This document shows, piece after piece, positions 13,781-28,100 of a DNA stretch of 64,000 nt. A program made the translations under genes and the position numbers. Numbering within the stretch: position 1 is the first letter of the stretch; the number at the start of each line of letters is the position of its first letter. The notes below the pieces were generated by a model, which saw only the letters and a program-made list of their open reading frames with translations, was not told where the DNA came from and searched no databases. The DNA comes from Gymnorhina tibicen (Eukaryota > Chordata > Aves > Passeriformes > Artamidae): NCBI GenBank assembly GCA_013399875.1, contig VXAZ01005703.1:1-64000 (forward strand), given 5' to 3'.

Positions 13781-13916
13781 TCAGTACAAACATTGCTTTG
13801 TATTCTGCCTTCTTCTCATGAAACCTGCTAAAGGAAAGTCAGAAGGAGTTTCATAATAATCTCCTATATCTCTGGGGAAGTTAACTGAGAATGGGTTAAA
13901 ATCATCTCTTAAGCCA
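13781..13916 (-). CDS. Candidate alternative last exon of OPN4
   Basis: On the minus strand a pyrimidine-rich stretch ending CCAACAG is followed by an open frame of 44 complete codons to TGA. The frame needs two bases from the preceding exon, and the candidate exon at 14845-14799 supplies exactly these. The predicted tail has acidic and aromatic stretches (for example DYYETPSDF) followed by three arginines and ends in Leu-Tyr. Chicken OPN4m is known to have long and short isoforms differing in the C-terminal tail, which makes an extra exon plausible. I cannot match this tail to a known protein, and chance is a real alternative. Confidence 0.3.
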
Positions 13917-14798
13917 CTGTTGGAAAAGAAGCTAAGCATGGAAAGGACCACAACATTGTCCTCAGGTGTTACTCCTTTCTCTTTCCCCAATCTCAGAAAT
14001 TAAAATAAAGATCTGAGACTTCAAATTACTGCTAAAGTGCATTGCCTTTCATTGGATTGTAGAAGAAAATGGGGGAAAATGTGTCATTAATGAGAGAAGG
14101 GAGCACTGGCTGTGTATTTAGGTTTACATTTGGTTGAGAAACTTCACAATAGTAAAGAAACCATCTTCAGGAAGTAATGTACATTTCCCCCTAAATTCCT
14201 CAGCTTTAGTTCTGTAGGAGCTTTGAAGTTAATACACTAAGTGAACAAAGCCAGTTTTGAGTATCATACTTCTCTTCCCTCTCAGGTTAATCCTAGGAGG
14301 CTTCCAGGTAAGGTCTGTATAGTGGTGGGCATATACATGAGCAGAGTAAAATCCAAATAAAAGAAGTTTTTTCATGAGCTGCATAAAGAAGAAATATTAA
14401 AATTACAGTGTGGCTCAGATCAAGATGTGATCCACTGGAGAGAGTTCTCATGCTGACAAGGTCACTCCTCATTTTTTTATCCTTGCTTGTCTTGTGCCAT
14501 GTCTTTGTAGGAGCATTTCAGACCAATCTAGGAAGTTATTCTGGATTCAGCCAGTCCACAGCTGTTCCAGAGCTGTTGGCTAAGGTGATATTCTGGTTTG
14601 CACCGCTCACTTAACTGCTGGACTTCTTGTTCTGCTTGTGACAGTTGGACTTAGGGTACAGGAAATCAGAGTTGTATCTAGAAGGCAGCTCTACTCCTTG
14701 GGCACTGCTGCATGTTATTGTAATACTGGGTATCTGGGCTGAAGATGATCCCTGGTGAGACTCTCCTTTTCTTTGTCCAATACTGTTCAGGCTCTCAC

Positions 14799-14845
14799 CT
14801 TTCTAAAGGATGCAAAGATTTACAAGAAATGGACAACACAAACAT
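14799..14845 (-). CDS. Candidate alternative penultimate exon of OPN4
   Basis: This 47-base minus-strand segment follows CTCCTTGTAG and ends at AAAG followed by GTGAGAG, a good donor. It is open in phase 0 from the exon-10 donor (end of codon 450) and leaves two bases over, which is the phase needed by the candidate exon at 13916-13781. The 15 encoded residues are hydrophobic and cysteine-containing without a recognisable motif. The phase fit is suggestive, but the acceptor is only moderate and the exon is very short. Confidence 0.25.
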
Positions 14846-15496
14846 CTACAAGGAGATCACATTGAATCATCTATAAAAAGGTGGCATATATTTAGATAAG
14901 CACTTTGCTGCTCCCCATGGCTGACTCAAAAGCAAACTTAAATGATGGAGGGAAAAGTAGATCTGAACATTTTTTTTTAATATTTCATTAATAACTTACG
15001 AAAAAAACCCCCACCTGTTAGGCAATTTAATGTACTAAAGCATTAAAGACTTTGCATTTGCTAATTAAGAGCTGGTCTACTTTGAAGAAAGACCAGTCTA
15101 ATGACAGCACATTCAACTGTGGACAGAAATACTGTGAATATGCTCAGACAGCCTATGAATTCAATCAGGTAAGGAGTTTCTACAGAAAGAGGGGCTGCTT
15201 AGGGTCATTGGGCAAGAGGTAATGTAAAATGTAGTGTTAACAGCATGGATAGTTTGAAGGGGGAAGCAAACTACATAATAAAGTAAAAATTGAGGGAAAG
15301 ATTAATTAGCATTTTCTGACAATAAGCCATGTTAGCTGTCACTTGCACAGGACCAAAAAATCAGTTAGGATGAGGCTCACAATAGCTCATAAGAATCATT
15401 GCTAACAGTAAAGAGACAAATTAAGGTGGTTTTATTACACTGGAGTTAGTGCTGCAAAGATAAAACTGCCTTGTTTTCACCTGTTGACTCTTTGCT

Positions 15497-15502
15497 TTTA
15501 TT
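15497..15502 (-). terminator. Possible poly(A) signal for the short OPN4 transcript
   Basis: AATAAA on the minus strand lies about 590 bases beyond the stop at 16094-16092. A second copy is at 15431-15436. Either could end the transcript that reads through the exon-10 donor into the stop. Confidence 0.3.
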
Positions 15503-16091
15503 TCCACGTCTGCTGAGAATTAAGGCAAGTGTAATCACTTGTGAGAGATGTCAAATATTTTTACCCATATGCTGTAGCTGTGTTACATTAAGAAGAAACA
15601 GACACTATCACAACATCTTACTGAATAGGTGACATGGCATGTTTAAAAAACTAACCTTGATTTCCTCCAAGCTGCATGTTTTAGATGTTTGCTGCAACCC
15701 AAAACAGAGAAAGTTAAATAGTAAACAACATTTCTTTGTACAGCAGTACTTGCCACAGGACTAAGGCTGTCTCATAGGTACAGCCATCAGAATGGCTGTC
15801 TCAGCTCAGCATATACATCATTAATATAAAGATGGCACAAAATTAATGCTCCCATGCTCCACTAAGGAAATCACAGACCTCATCAGAGAACTTACTAAAT
15901 TCAAGAAAATATTCAGGTTCCTTGAAGAAGTTGGACTTCAGAAGAATTCTGTAGTACCTATGTTCTCCTTCTGCTTAGTATCAGCAATGGTCTACCCTCT
16001 GTGGTCATGTTTTCTGCATTGTGCTGGGAATATTGTGTAAATTTTGCATCTCAAAACCAACTCAATTTGTGCTCAGGGACTGGGACTGTCC

Positions 16092-16199
16092 TTAGTTTTT
16101 GCTGCCAAATATTAAAATAATAGTTCTTACAGCAGGTGTAGCCATGTACTCTGTGACATTCAATTCCACCATCAGTATGTCATCAGCATCTACAGCTGT
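16092..16199 (-). CDS. OPN4: OPN4 exon 10 (end of tail, short form)
   Basis: After the acceptor CATTTTTCAG the frame gives VDADDILMVELNVTEY and continues to TAA at 16094-16092. A good donor, GCT|GTAAGA at 16130, lies inside the frame after codon 450. Twelve further codons, hydrophobic and of less typical composition, precede the stop. The gene therefore probably either reads through the donor (462 residues) or splices on to a longer tail. Confidence 0.75.
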   Translation of the reverse strand, partial: TAVDADDILMVELNVTEYMATPAVRTIILIFGSKN

Positions 16200-19100
16200 C
16201 TGAAAAATGAACACAGATAAGAAAGACATAAATGGCATTTAGGTATGTCATAATATCTGACACGCAAAATGCATAGGGGAGAGAAAGAGGAGAGCAGAGG
16301 ACTGACTGAAAAGCAGTGATATGTTAAAGATGGCCTTGTTTTTTACATCTTACGACATGTGTTCATTTGGTAGCAAATGGTGAGACAACAGAAATATCGA
16401 CCAAGTAGTTTGGACAGTGAAAGACAAGTATTACTAAATACACACTTAAAACCAAACACAAGACAACTCTCCATTCAGATGCTAAGTTCTGTAAAACAGC
16501 AGCAGAAATGCAATGAAGACAGCTGAATAATGAACCAGGGTGGGAATAAAAAGCTGATGACCTTTTACAGCCTCTAAGTCATTACTCATTGTGTTAACTC
16601 ATAGGTTATCCGCATCTTCTTGGCAGGAACCTTCGTGATTAATTATGGTACAATGTGCAGATTTGTTAACTTGCCAGTTGTCAGAGGATTTAGGTATTAC
16701 ACAGTCTATTACCTTCTCACAATTCCCAGAAGCCTGGCTTGTCAGTTTGGCTTTTATGTCACCAGTCCGAGTTGTGTCTTTATCCATTTTGTAGGAAATT
16801 TGTCTTCTGGCAAGTCTGGAGAACATACTGGGAGTATCAGTTTCGGTTTCAGTACAGTCCTAAAATTAATACAGCAAAAACATTCATTCTAGGTCTCTTA
16901 GACTTTCATCCAATTTGCCCCTGTTTTACCTAGACAGAAGTTGTAAAAGAGACGGGCATCATATAAAAGACATTTAACAAAAGTTCTGCCATATATGACT
17001 TCATTAAATGTTTGCTTATAAGAAGTACAAACAAAACTATCAAGTCTGTTGCGTCTAAAATTTGGCTTACTTTTTTTTCCTCAACAAGATGCACTGCAAA
17101 ATTTGAAAGAAAGTAGTGTTTCATTACAATCTATTGTTGAAACTTCTCCAGTGTATCTCATAGCTCCAAGGAGATAGTGTTTTCCACAGTACTACCCACT
17201 TAGGAAGCACAGGTGTTTGAGGGAATTAGGGCCAAAGTTTCCGAAGTGGCTTGGGTGGAAGCAGAAATAAATAGAAGGAGATGTCTCAGGACTGCAGAAT
17301 CAGTGCTTTAGAAATATTTTGTTTCAGGAAGGAGTCCTGGGTTTATAAAATTTCGTTCCAATTAATGGGAAAACAAAACTGTGTTACTGAGGGAGTCTGT
17401 TGTTTTTTTAAGACTCAGGATTTGCAGTGTAAGAGATGCAATGTAAAAATGTTCTTTTTCTATTAGCCAGTTTTAAAACCTTCCACCTGACTGGAGGCTA
17501 CCAGCCAGAAGAATTTCATTTTGACTGGACTGAGAAGTCAAAGAACAGAGAGGGCAAAGAAATTGAAATGTCACTGTTAAAAACAACTGTCAGAATTCAG
17601 AGCTTGGCTGGATTAGATACAATTATTATCCTGACTGTGAAAAAGAATTGCCAAGAAAATGTCATCTTTTTCAGTTATTTGGAAATTTTGTTTAAAATGA
17701 TTGCAATGAACTAACTAACATGCTTATTTAGTTAGTAATATAACTTTGGGTTACAGGAGAAAGCCTGGATGCCAAATACTTGCCCTGTTTTCAGCTGCTG
17801 TGCAAAACATTTGTTTCCACTTAGACTGGCAGCAGCAAGCTGTTGGGGTCTTCTGTGAGAAAGATTCTGTAATGGATTTACTGATTTGTCTAAATCTGAT
17901 GATTAATATGTTTCCAAATACATCCCCCTTTCAGAAAGCATTATCTATTTCATTACAATCTTGCTTTCACTAGAGAACTATTTAGTGACTAGCAGTTTCT
18001 TTTTTCTGTGTCCGGACTGCAAGTCTGTGGTCAGACAAGCACAGCCTATAAGCATGATCAGACTTTCAACAGAGCTCTGACTCTATCCTCCTTTACCTTC
18101 TAAAATTCCTGTTCTTCCATCTTTTCACTCTTCCTTCAGTGTCACCAACCATCAAGAAAATTATCTACATTCTGCTTTTACACTTCAGCCTTCTGTCTTT
18201 AATTTCGCTTTGTCCCTCCACTTTCTCTGGAGCTTTTATAACGAGCACCATAATGCATTTCATCTGAAGAATCTACCACTTGGAAGGACTCTGTATGAAA
18301 ATGAATTACTTTGCAATTAAAAATGCGTGTATGGGAAGTGTCTCCCTTACTGATTCACTGTCAGAGAGAGAAGACAGTCTCTTTTTTCCTTTCTGCAGCC
18401 CACTTATATCAGAAGACTGGCTGGTTACGGTCGCTCGTCTGGAGGACTGGTAACTGCTGAAAGACCGTGAGTCTTTAGGAGAAACTCTCAGTAGGGGTCC
18501 AAGGCAAGGAACATGTGTTGCAATGGCTCTTCTAATGGATAAGAGGGAGAACCAGTCAGATTTTTTTCTGTTAGCATAAAAATTCAATCATCAAGACAAT
18601 GCATTTATTCAGAGATGAACTAATGCTGCATGGACTGGAAAATTACTGGGTACAAAAAGAGTTTTCCAGATATCTCATATACAATCACCCTGCAAGATCA
18701 CTTATTCACAGTGTTCTGCAGAACTCAAATTTATTGCTTGGCAGGGATAAGGGCATTGAAATATAACTCTTGGAAATGAAGGGAGCTATTAAAACTATGC
18801 TTTATCTGCTTTCAGCTTAATCAGGGCAAAAATAAAATTCTGTCCCTTTAAACTGAACCTCGCAGAAGTACTACATAATGAATTATTTTAATCTTCCCCT
18901 AAGCAGCTATTCTAGCTCCTCTTACACATCTGTTTGCTGGCTATCTGTAGAGTTGTACAGAATGTGCATTTATATTACTGCATTACTTTGCTCATATGCA
19001 GCATTAGGAAACTGTGGCTTAGCTTTTCTCCTCCTGCCAGCCTTCCCCATGTAGATGTTCCTGCCCACCTCTTCTCTATCCAGTTTCTCAGTAGGTCTTT

Positions 19101-22100
19101 GTAAGTGGTGAAACAACAGCCTATCTGTGGCTTTGCTGCCATCCATCAAACCTCACTGCCTCCATCTGAAGTTGGAATGATAATGATCCTCCATGTTACC
19201 TGTCAGAGGAAATACTATCTGAAATATGAAAGCCTCGAGAAACATGAGGAGGATGCACAAAATAGGGAAGAGGTGGTTACTGTATTGCCTCTCTCACTGG
19301 CCTGGTTAGTGTAATAAACTGCTATTTGCAACACTGCCCAATGTCTGCCTCTCCCATGAAGACAGTTAAAAATTTATGGTGCTTTCCTTTGAGATGGAAA
19401 GGTGTACATCTTTTATCATGCAATAGGTAAATACAGATCAGTATCCATAAACATCTCTAACTACCATCTGGTTAGTAGCTTGTTCCAAGTACAAATTCCA
19501 TTGACATTTCTATGCCATTCAGAAGTGTTCCTGGGGAGGGCAAGGCTGTCCTGCAGAGTTAAAATGAGCAGGTGAAAAAGAATTCAGGTACTAGACTTAA
19601 AAGTGACAAAGTTACTCTCAGATTTTCTTTGCTATATTAAACATAGCTTGTTTAATAGAGTGAACTTACCTGTATTTGGGGTGAGTGATGGCATAAATGA
19701 TGGGGTTATGGATGACAGAAGCTTTGGCAATCACAGCTGGTATGGAGTGCGTGAAGGGTGTTAGGACGTGGGAATACCTAGAGTAATGCAAACGCATAAT
19801 ATATTTACTATTGAGTTCTGCATTGTCTATGCAGTTACACAGTGGCAAGACAATGGCTTTATTAAGGCTGTAGAGAGTGTAAAAGGGGAGTTCTGTACCA
19901 AAACAGTGAAAGAACAAATTCTACATCCTTTGCCTGTAAAGATCAACATCAGTCTAACTGCATTTTGAGAAATGTGGTTTTCTTGGGGCTTCTCTTGCAG
20001 CACTTCACTAGTATGACTCAGGATGGTGGTAATTACCATGTTGTTTTGCCTAGGAACAATGTCAGCCTTTAAGAAGGCTTCACCATCCTGGTGAGGAATT
20101 TTTTCATCATACTGTGGGAATATTTACGCTCTGTGATGAGGTGGAAATGGTTTGCCAGTTACAATACAGGAACCATTTTGTCAGCTGCCTGAATGCTGAG
20201 ATGCCATTTCACCTCTAAGGGTTTTCTATGATAAGGATGTTCTCAGTGTGCAATTTTTAACATGGTTTCTCCTGATCATACTTTAAAAGCATTAATTAGA
20301 GGTATAAATCTTCACAGATTCTGGATAACACGCAACAGTGTGACCTTACTGGAATGGAGTTTTTGACCCTGAGCTGAGACAGTGCTTTGGTAAGGCTGAT
20401 GGAGAGTTCAGCTAACAGAAACAAACAATGGCAAAGCCTTGTGTTTAAGCTAATCATTCCTGTGTTTAAGCTAATAATTCCCAGAAAATGCAACCTGTAG
20501 ACCAACAATATTAGTGAGCATGACTGTGCTAGTGCACTATTCCCCATTCAAAATATTTTCTAAAGGAATTAAGGTTCTTCGTTCCTTTTTCATATGTTGT
20601 TGCTCTGTCAGATTAGTTGTCTTTATTCCAAGTCTATAGACACAGACTCCAATGTCTGCCTCCCATATGTAGCATGCAGTGATTTTATCTGAGTTGACTG
20701 CAATAAAATTTCATAGAAGACATCCAGGCTTGGTCTATTAATCTCTGAAGAATCCCAGAAGGATTGCCTAAAAGACATAGTTCAGAAATGGAAAAAACCT
20801 GAATGAAGCTATGTTGATCCACAGATATATTTATAAGAAAAATTTTAAAATGCTCATTTATAAGATACAGCAGAGTTATAAAACTGTCCATTTGTTCAGA
20901 TTTTTCGGAGTGATTTTTGTGAGACATGGAGCAGAAGTCAAGTTCAGCAGGTACTTGATCCTCCTAAGGCAGATACTGAATCCTACACGACAGCCCTATG
21001 TAACTGAAGTGGTCAACTTAAAGCATCCCCCAACTGATTTTCTTTTAGGTCTGTTGCAGTACTGCAAGGCAGCTGTGCTGCATTCTGTGTCTCCTTGCTC
21101 CTCCTCTGTGTCTAATTGGTCACATGTCACCTGTGGTGGGTGTCCAGTACCCAAGTTCCCCTTTGACAGGAAATGAGACACTAGGACACACGTGAAGGAT
21201 TCATGTTTCTGAGTGAGGAATGTGTTCACCTTCATGGAGAAAATGTTTGTTGCAGCTTGGAATTATCCCTCTGCATTCAAAGGGAGAGAATCCACTTCCC
21301 TCAGTATTTTTTCTTCTTAATCCTAAGATTTTAGAAGTGCTGTGTTTAGGAAACTGCCTTCCTAAGCTGCGTTTGAGATGAGGCCCTGCAGCAGCCTCTT
21401 CCCTGGGTGTGTAACAAAAATCACCCTTGTCTCGCAAAATGCTCCATCATAAGTAAATTTGGACTGTGTGTCAATTTTAGGAACACCTACTTTTTATATC
21501 TGACTTGAAAAATTTAAAGAGAAGTGTTTTGTACTGTCATAGTAATCTTCCAGTTGAGGTTTTGCAGGTGACAAGGCTTCCTAAAGCAGGTAGTCACACA
21601 CATCGTAGAGAAGCTAAACTGAAGCACAGGGAAATTCACATCTTAAGGTGGGAGAAATAACCACGTAGAGCCAAGGCATCTGGAGTCCCAATCCATTACT
21701 TGTGCCTGGATTGTATCAACTATAGTCTGGTGTCAAGCTATGTGTTTTAATACTGTCATGCTTCTGTTGAAATTACTATATAAAATGCTGACAGTTAAAC
21801 AGATGAAGAACATGCTTTGATGATTTATATTTATGATCTTTTATATCCAGCATCAAAAAGCTCCCAATCATGTATGCACTAATTTTGAACTTGCTTATAC
21901 ATGTAAGGAATTTCAGCAGTTTGATGTAACACAAAAAAAATGAATATACTTTTTTAAGTTAAAGAAGTAGAGAAAGAAAAGAGAATCAACCCTCAACCCC
22001 TGGGAGGATCTTTTTGGGGTCCTTTATTTAGCATTTTGGTGCTAAATAAAGTTCAGATAGTTCAAATATCCTAGCACAGAGAATGCATTCAGAAATCTTC

Positions 22101-25100
22101 AGCATAGCAGTTTATGTTGCCAGTAATAATATTCTTCTTTTCTTTCTCTTTTTTTTTTTTTTTAATTTTCTTAAAGTCAAACTAAGAAAAAAATCAGTCA
22201 GCATGTGCCCCATTTGTTAAATATCATTCCTAAATAGTGAATGTTTTGGACACACTTCAGACATTAAACTTGACAAGTGGCTTTGACTTTCATCTATCTT
22301 TTACAGTTTCACATCGTTTGCTTTCACTGAATACTCCTTCACTGATACATTTATAATTACCCAGCAAAAGCTACCAGAGCAACAACAGAGTATGGTGACC
22401 AGGAAATGACAAAAAACAAGATGACAATCAGTGCAATTTTGGCCATCTTCCACTCATTTTTCATCCTCTGATACTGTTTCTGGAACTCTTTATTTCCACG
22501 TTTGCATCCAAATGTCTGAATAGTCCTAGGGAAAATAAACATACAACAGCAAAAAATGAAGGTAGGGAAATGAGCAAATAGCTTCATGAAGTGGGGCAAC
22601 TGTGACTCTTCTGCTGCTTTACGCTAAAACTGATGCACTTTTATTGCATGTTAATGCAAGTATGTGACCCCTCCTTCACAATTGGATGTACTTCCGTTGC
22701 ACTAATCAATGGCAAAACCCGCATGTGCTTCAGTGAGGAAAAAAGCCCTGTAGCAAAAGAATTTCACATAAACCAGGTATTCAAGCCAATTGAATAATGC
22801 TGAGTTAAAGACAGTTAGAGGAGTCTTTGCTTCCCTGGGTCCAGTTTTGCTACCTTGCTGTCACTTTGTACTTCTGAGCTAAGTGACCAAATCCACTGGG
22901 ATCTACAGGACTGGTACCTATAGATGGCACATGGAGTGGCAGGCTGCCCTTTACTTTTAAAGCAATCGCTTTTTGTTTCAGAGTCCTGTTATTAAACCTT
23001 TATTCTCCTTTTCACTCTTTTTTCTTTTTTTAAATTTGTAGTTCAATTCCATCTATTTTTCTGTGAAATAGTTATAGATACACTGTCATTAGGTATTTCT
23101 GAGGTCCCTTTTGTATTTATTCTGGTTAATTTCTGCACCTTTTTCCATGTCATTAGATAATATACTGATCAGCTCTGGCCTAAATTCAGGGATGGCCCTT
23201 CTAAGAATCATACTTCTTACCATGCTGACTATTGACAGAATTCTCATTTGGTTTCCTGTCTCAGTTGTGCATACAAAATAAATGTGAGAAATGTTCCAAT
23301 TTTCTTCTGTTCTTTCTTTCTTTGTTTTAAGAAAACAGTTTCTTAAACAGAAGAATAAAAATTTAGGACTGTTGGCTACTTACTTGTTGGCCTTCTTGAT
23401 AGCCTCAAATATTGAGACATAGCTGTATATTATAGCAATCAAAGGAATGAAAAAGACAAAGCAGAAAAGCAGCATTGTGTAGGCACGGACTGATGGTGTG
23501 AAAGTCATGTAGTCCCAGGAACAGGAAGTCAGCAAACCCTCAGGAACATACGCACCTAGACAGAAAGACAGGAGAAGGCATAAACCATGAAGTGATTGTT
23601 ATTCTGAGTACAGAAGTTAGAGAAGATACTCAGAATAACATGGGATTTAGTCCTATTCTCTGAAAGGGAAAAAAGGGTTTAAAAGGATAAACAATTCTTC
23701 ATGTAAAGCATTTTTCTATTTTCTTTTATTTTGTTTCCCTATTGTATTTATGTTTAGCAGTCTGAGGCTTCAGCAAACTGAATAATTTTGTTTCAGTTCT
23801 TGAATATTGTTTAAAACTCATCATAGTCAAAGGGAACTCTCCAAATACTTATTTGGGTCTTGGACTGGACATGTATTGTTTTTAGGTATCTCCATTTCCT
23901 GTCAAATTGCTTTCTTCCTAAGGAGTCACATCAGTTGCTCTAGGTACCACTTTTCTAAGCATGTGCAGGTAAGAGAAATTTTCTGGGCAAAGGAGAAAGA
24001 TTTATTGTGTAGACCAAATTATTTTGTCATGAAGTAATGCTGAGTAGAAGTACAAAAAAAATCATACATACCTAATGTTCTGCCTGAAATAAAATGTATT
24101 CTCTTTAAAGGAACTGTTTCGAACTGTTAAGTAAATAAATTGGCAATAACAATGCCTTTTTACTTTGGAATTTTAATATTAACTGTTTATGCTGATATTT
24201 TCTGCTCAGCTCTTAAAAATATTGCACCAGATGTTCTCAAATGCATCTAATTACAGTGTGAGAGTTCATACTGTGGGCACTATTACAATCTAATTACAAG
24301 ATAATAACACCCTCCAAGCAATTATTCCACCTTCTTCAACTGAAAATCTATAATCTAAGGCTGTATTGTCATTTTGTTATTCTAACAGCTCCTCACTCAA
24401 CTAAAGACTGCTTCTGTCAGTATTGCAGTTTGCCTGCTTAAACATGCTTCATGTTTGTGGGGGGCCAGAATGGCAATAATAGGACAATAACAAAACTCTG
24501 CTGAAATTCTACTCAGTACTTGAGCTGGTTGTTGCATCTTTTATTAGTCAAAAATGTCTATGTTCTCACCTCAGTTGGCACATTCTCTTCTGGAATTAGG
24601 GAGCATAATGATGGGCTGGGGTTTTGAATGATGAGTTCATTCTAACTTAGTGACTGAAACTGGTGACTCACAGGAAATAATGGTAGTGAGGCAGATTCAA
24701 ATGAGGAAGAATAACAGAAACTCTGTCACAAATTGCAACGATCAAGGTGCTGTATGAATGTTCCAATTTCCACGTGTAAAATTGACATTTACAAAAGCAT
24801 TTTAGTTACTACTAAATGCCATTCTTATTGGAAGCCAGTGACAACACCAATGACCGAATGGAGAATGTGGACAACACCAACTGCAATTTGTCTATCCAGA
24901 ACACAGTCAAGACTTACTGAAGATCTACCTGCAGAAATTCTCAGACTGTATTCCTCTTTCATGTGAACAAAAAGAATTAGATTGACACTGCTGTCTTAGA
25001 CAGCACCTTTGGGGATGAAAATTCATCAGAAATAACACAAATACACTTATTTAACTTTTATAGTGTTGAATTTGGTTCAGTGGAAGCAGACATGGGATAA

Positions 25101-28100
25101 TGAGCAGGCGCATTCTTCATAAATTTTGGCCATGAATTTATCTACTGTTCTTTATGCAGTAAGTAATGTGCTTAAGGAAAAGTGCCACTGTCATATAATA
25201 TGCTGTAATGCACACTGCATTCTTTGCTTTTGATTAGAGACCTTCAGTTTCAATATATATTTCATGGGTTTTTTTCAAATTGGTTTAGTCGACCCTCATA
25301 TGTCAGCTATTAATTCAACCCTCTTCGGTACCTTTAACTGGTCTTTAATCCAATACTACAAGGGCAAAAAAGTTTTATTCCATTTCACTTACTCCATCCA
25401 AAGAAGGGTGGGAGACTCCAAGCCAAAGAGTACAGCCAGACTCCTACCAGGATTATTAGGGCCTTCTTCTTAGATGTCACTCCAACAGAAGCCAGAGGTT
25501 TTGTGATGACAAAATATCTGTCCAAGGCAATCACCATCAAAGTGATCATAGATGTAATGCCAAAAAGAGCTCCGCAGAAGGCATACAGCTCACAGCCTTG
25601 CAATGAAGATGACAGAAGTAGCAGTGAAATTAATCTACCCATGCTAATTAATTTCTAGGAGAGTTCAAGTCTGTGTTTCTTATGAACTAATGTCTTCTGG
25701 AATTTGTAAAGCAATGAAACTTGAGTTTTCCTGCAGTGATAATGCTACTTCAAAGCTGCTGTCTGTCTTGCTAATTACATTATCCATGGAGATAAACTTC
25801 AAAGATTTTGTTTGCTTCAATTTCTGGAGACAGTGATACTTAACATATTTTCTCTCATTGATTTCTGATGTTTCTAGTGGGATCATTTCAGCAGTCCATT
25901 AATATCTCGTTTAACTCCAGTTTTACTGCAGGTCCCATAGAAGCAGTTGTTTTGCTTAACAATGGGATATAGTTACTTTGGTATCATAGAACTGTTATAT
26001 CTCAAGGGCAGCAAAACTGAAACAAATATGAATATATTAATGAGTAATTTAGCTGAAGTAAATATTCAGAGTATGAATACATTAATGAGTGATTTTAATT
26101 GTTCAAACAACTTAATGATTAAAAGCAGTGGTTTGGATTAGTTTTAACATGTATGCAAATGAACACTTAATGGAAGTAAAATGAAAGATGCTTTTGGTCA
26201 TCAGAGATCAAAATAGCAATTTTACTTCTCTGAGTTTCCTCTCTGTCAGCACCTGTTCAAGAGGCAAAGACTAGTCTTCCTCTTACAACAGTTATATTGG
26301 AAGAATAACAGCACCTTCATTCCACATTTTCTTACTACACAGGAAGTGTTAACATTTCTGTTGTGAAAAATCAGGCTTTCCAAGCTTTCTTGCTTCACTT
26401 TGCCAGGTGCAAGTCCCAGAGTAGGTTATTCAGAAGGGCTTTTAAGCTGGTGTGCTGAGGGGCAGTGCTTCTTTGTCAGAGGACTCCGACAGTAACTTAA
26501 GTCATGAGGTGATTGTGGAAGAACACTGGCAAGAAGGTTAGTGCTGTGCCTCGTGGCCAGTGGTGCCTTCGTATCTGTCTCATGAATGTAATTTTCCTCT
26601 CATGATGGCAGTGTATTTATTGCACAAAGACACAAATGTTCAAAGAAATGTTTGTGTCAACATTGAAACAATGTTGAGAAATGTTCTCAATATTGCAAGA
26701 ATACATTAGGGTAGATAGATTAACTGCCACTACGGTAAGAACATACATAGTGAAATCTTAGAAACAATATATACAAACCTTTCTCACCAAAAATCCAGTG
26801 TTTGTAGAGGCTGTTGGTGAAAAAAACTGGAGACTGTGTAATGGACATCAGGAAGTCACTAATAGCTAGATTGATGATGAGTATGTTGGCTGGAGTCTGA
26901 AGGCTCCTACTCCTACAGAGATCAGAAGAAATGTTGCTAAACACTGCTGCACTGTTAATGATGCTGTTACTCATTCCTGTGAGTTCACAAATACCAAGGA
27001 ACACTACATGGTAAGCTAAAGCAGAGTGTTTCTCATTTCCCTCATGAGGGAACACAAGCAAGGCTCAGTTTTACACCCTTACACTCCTGTGCATTTTACA
27101 GGATTGTTTTGATAACCAGCTCAGTGATTGGGATAAATCATACTGTTCTTTAAATATTCTAACCCAGCATTCTAACCCAGGGCACTGCATGTCCACGATT
27201 AACAGGAGGTTAAAGTTGATGTACACTATGGATTTCTGGATCTGGCTTGTGTTCAGCAGGAGAAGGGGCATGCATTTTCCACTGCTGATAAGATCAACAG
27301 TGACTTCCGAATACAGGAATTAAGCAAACTGACTATGTACCACATCAAGCACTTTGTTTTACATCAGTTCTTCTCTGTGACACTCACTTCACTGGCCTAG
27401 ACTCTGTCTTTAAAAGAGCAATAACCAGCCTTCAGTGTATTCTGCCTGCTTTTGTTATACATAGTATTACAGTTACAGTACAGTTTTAAAGGGTACACAT
27501 AAAATCTCAACCAAGAGCTCTTCAGTTTGGGTCTCAGTGTTAACTATTTAGCTCCTTTCTCAATTTCAGTCTTAGACATAATGGAAAAATATATGACTAA
27601 ATGATGGTTCTTTGCACTGGTCCAGAATCAATCACTAGGATCACTGTCCCCTGTCTGTCAGTTTAGGAGCAAGGATATATTATCAGGAGGTGCTTATGGG
27701 TTGTGTGTATTTATTCATAGTCTGCAAAGTTACTGAATACATTTCTGTTTCAAGCAGCTGGTTTTCTTACGGTTTGCCATTACTTGAGGCTGCTTTGTAA
27801 GCACCTAAACTGTTTTCTGAATTTCTGATGTACTGATTACTTAGCTGTCAGTATCCCTTTCTGTCTTCATATTCACTTTCAAATGAAGACAAGCTGTGTC
27901 CTCCAGTGGAAGTGTAAGTGCCATAACTGGATTTCCTGTATGGGACCAGCCAAAAAGATAAGCTGGCTCATGTACTTCATCCTCGCATATCTGATCTGCA
28001 TGCCAACACCTTTTCTCTTCTTAAGGCCACTGTCATTCTACTTAAGTGTTGGTATCTACTCTGAAGGAATGTGCTGAAACCTACTTAATGCACCCCATAA

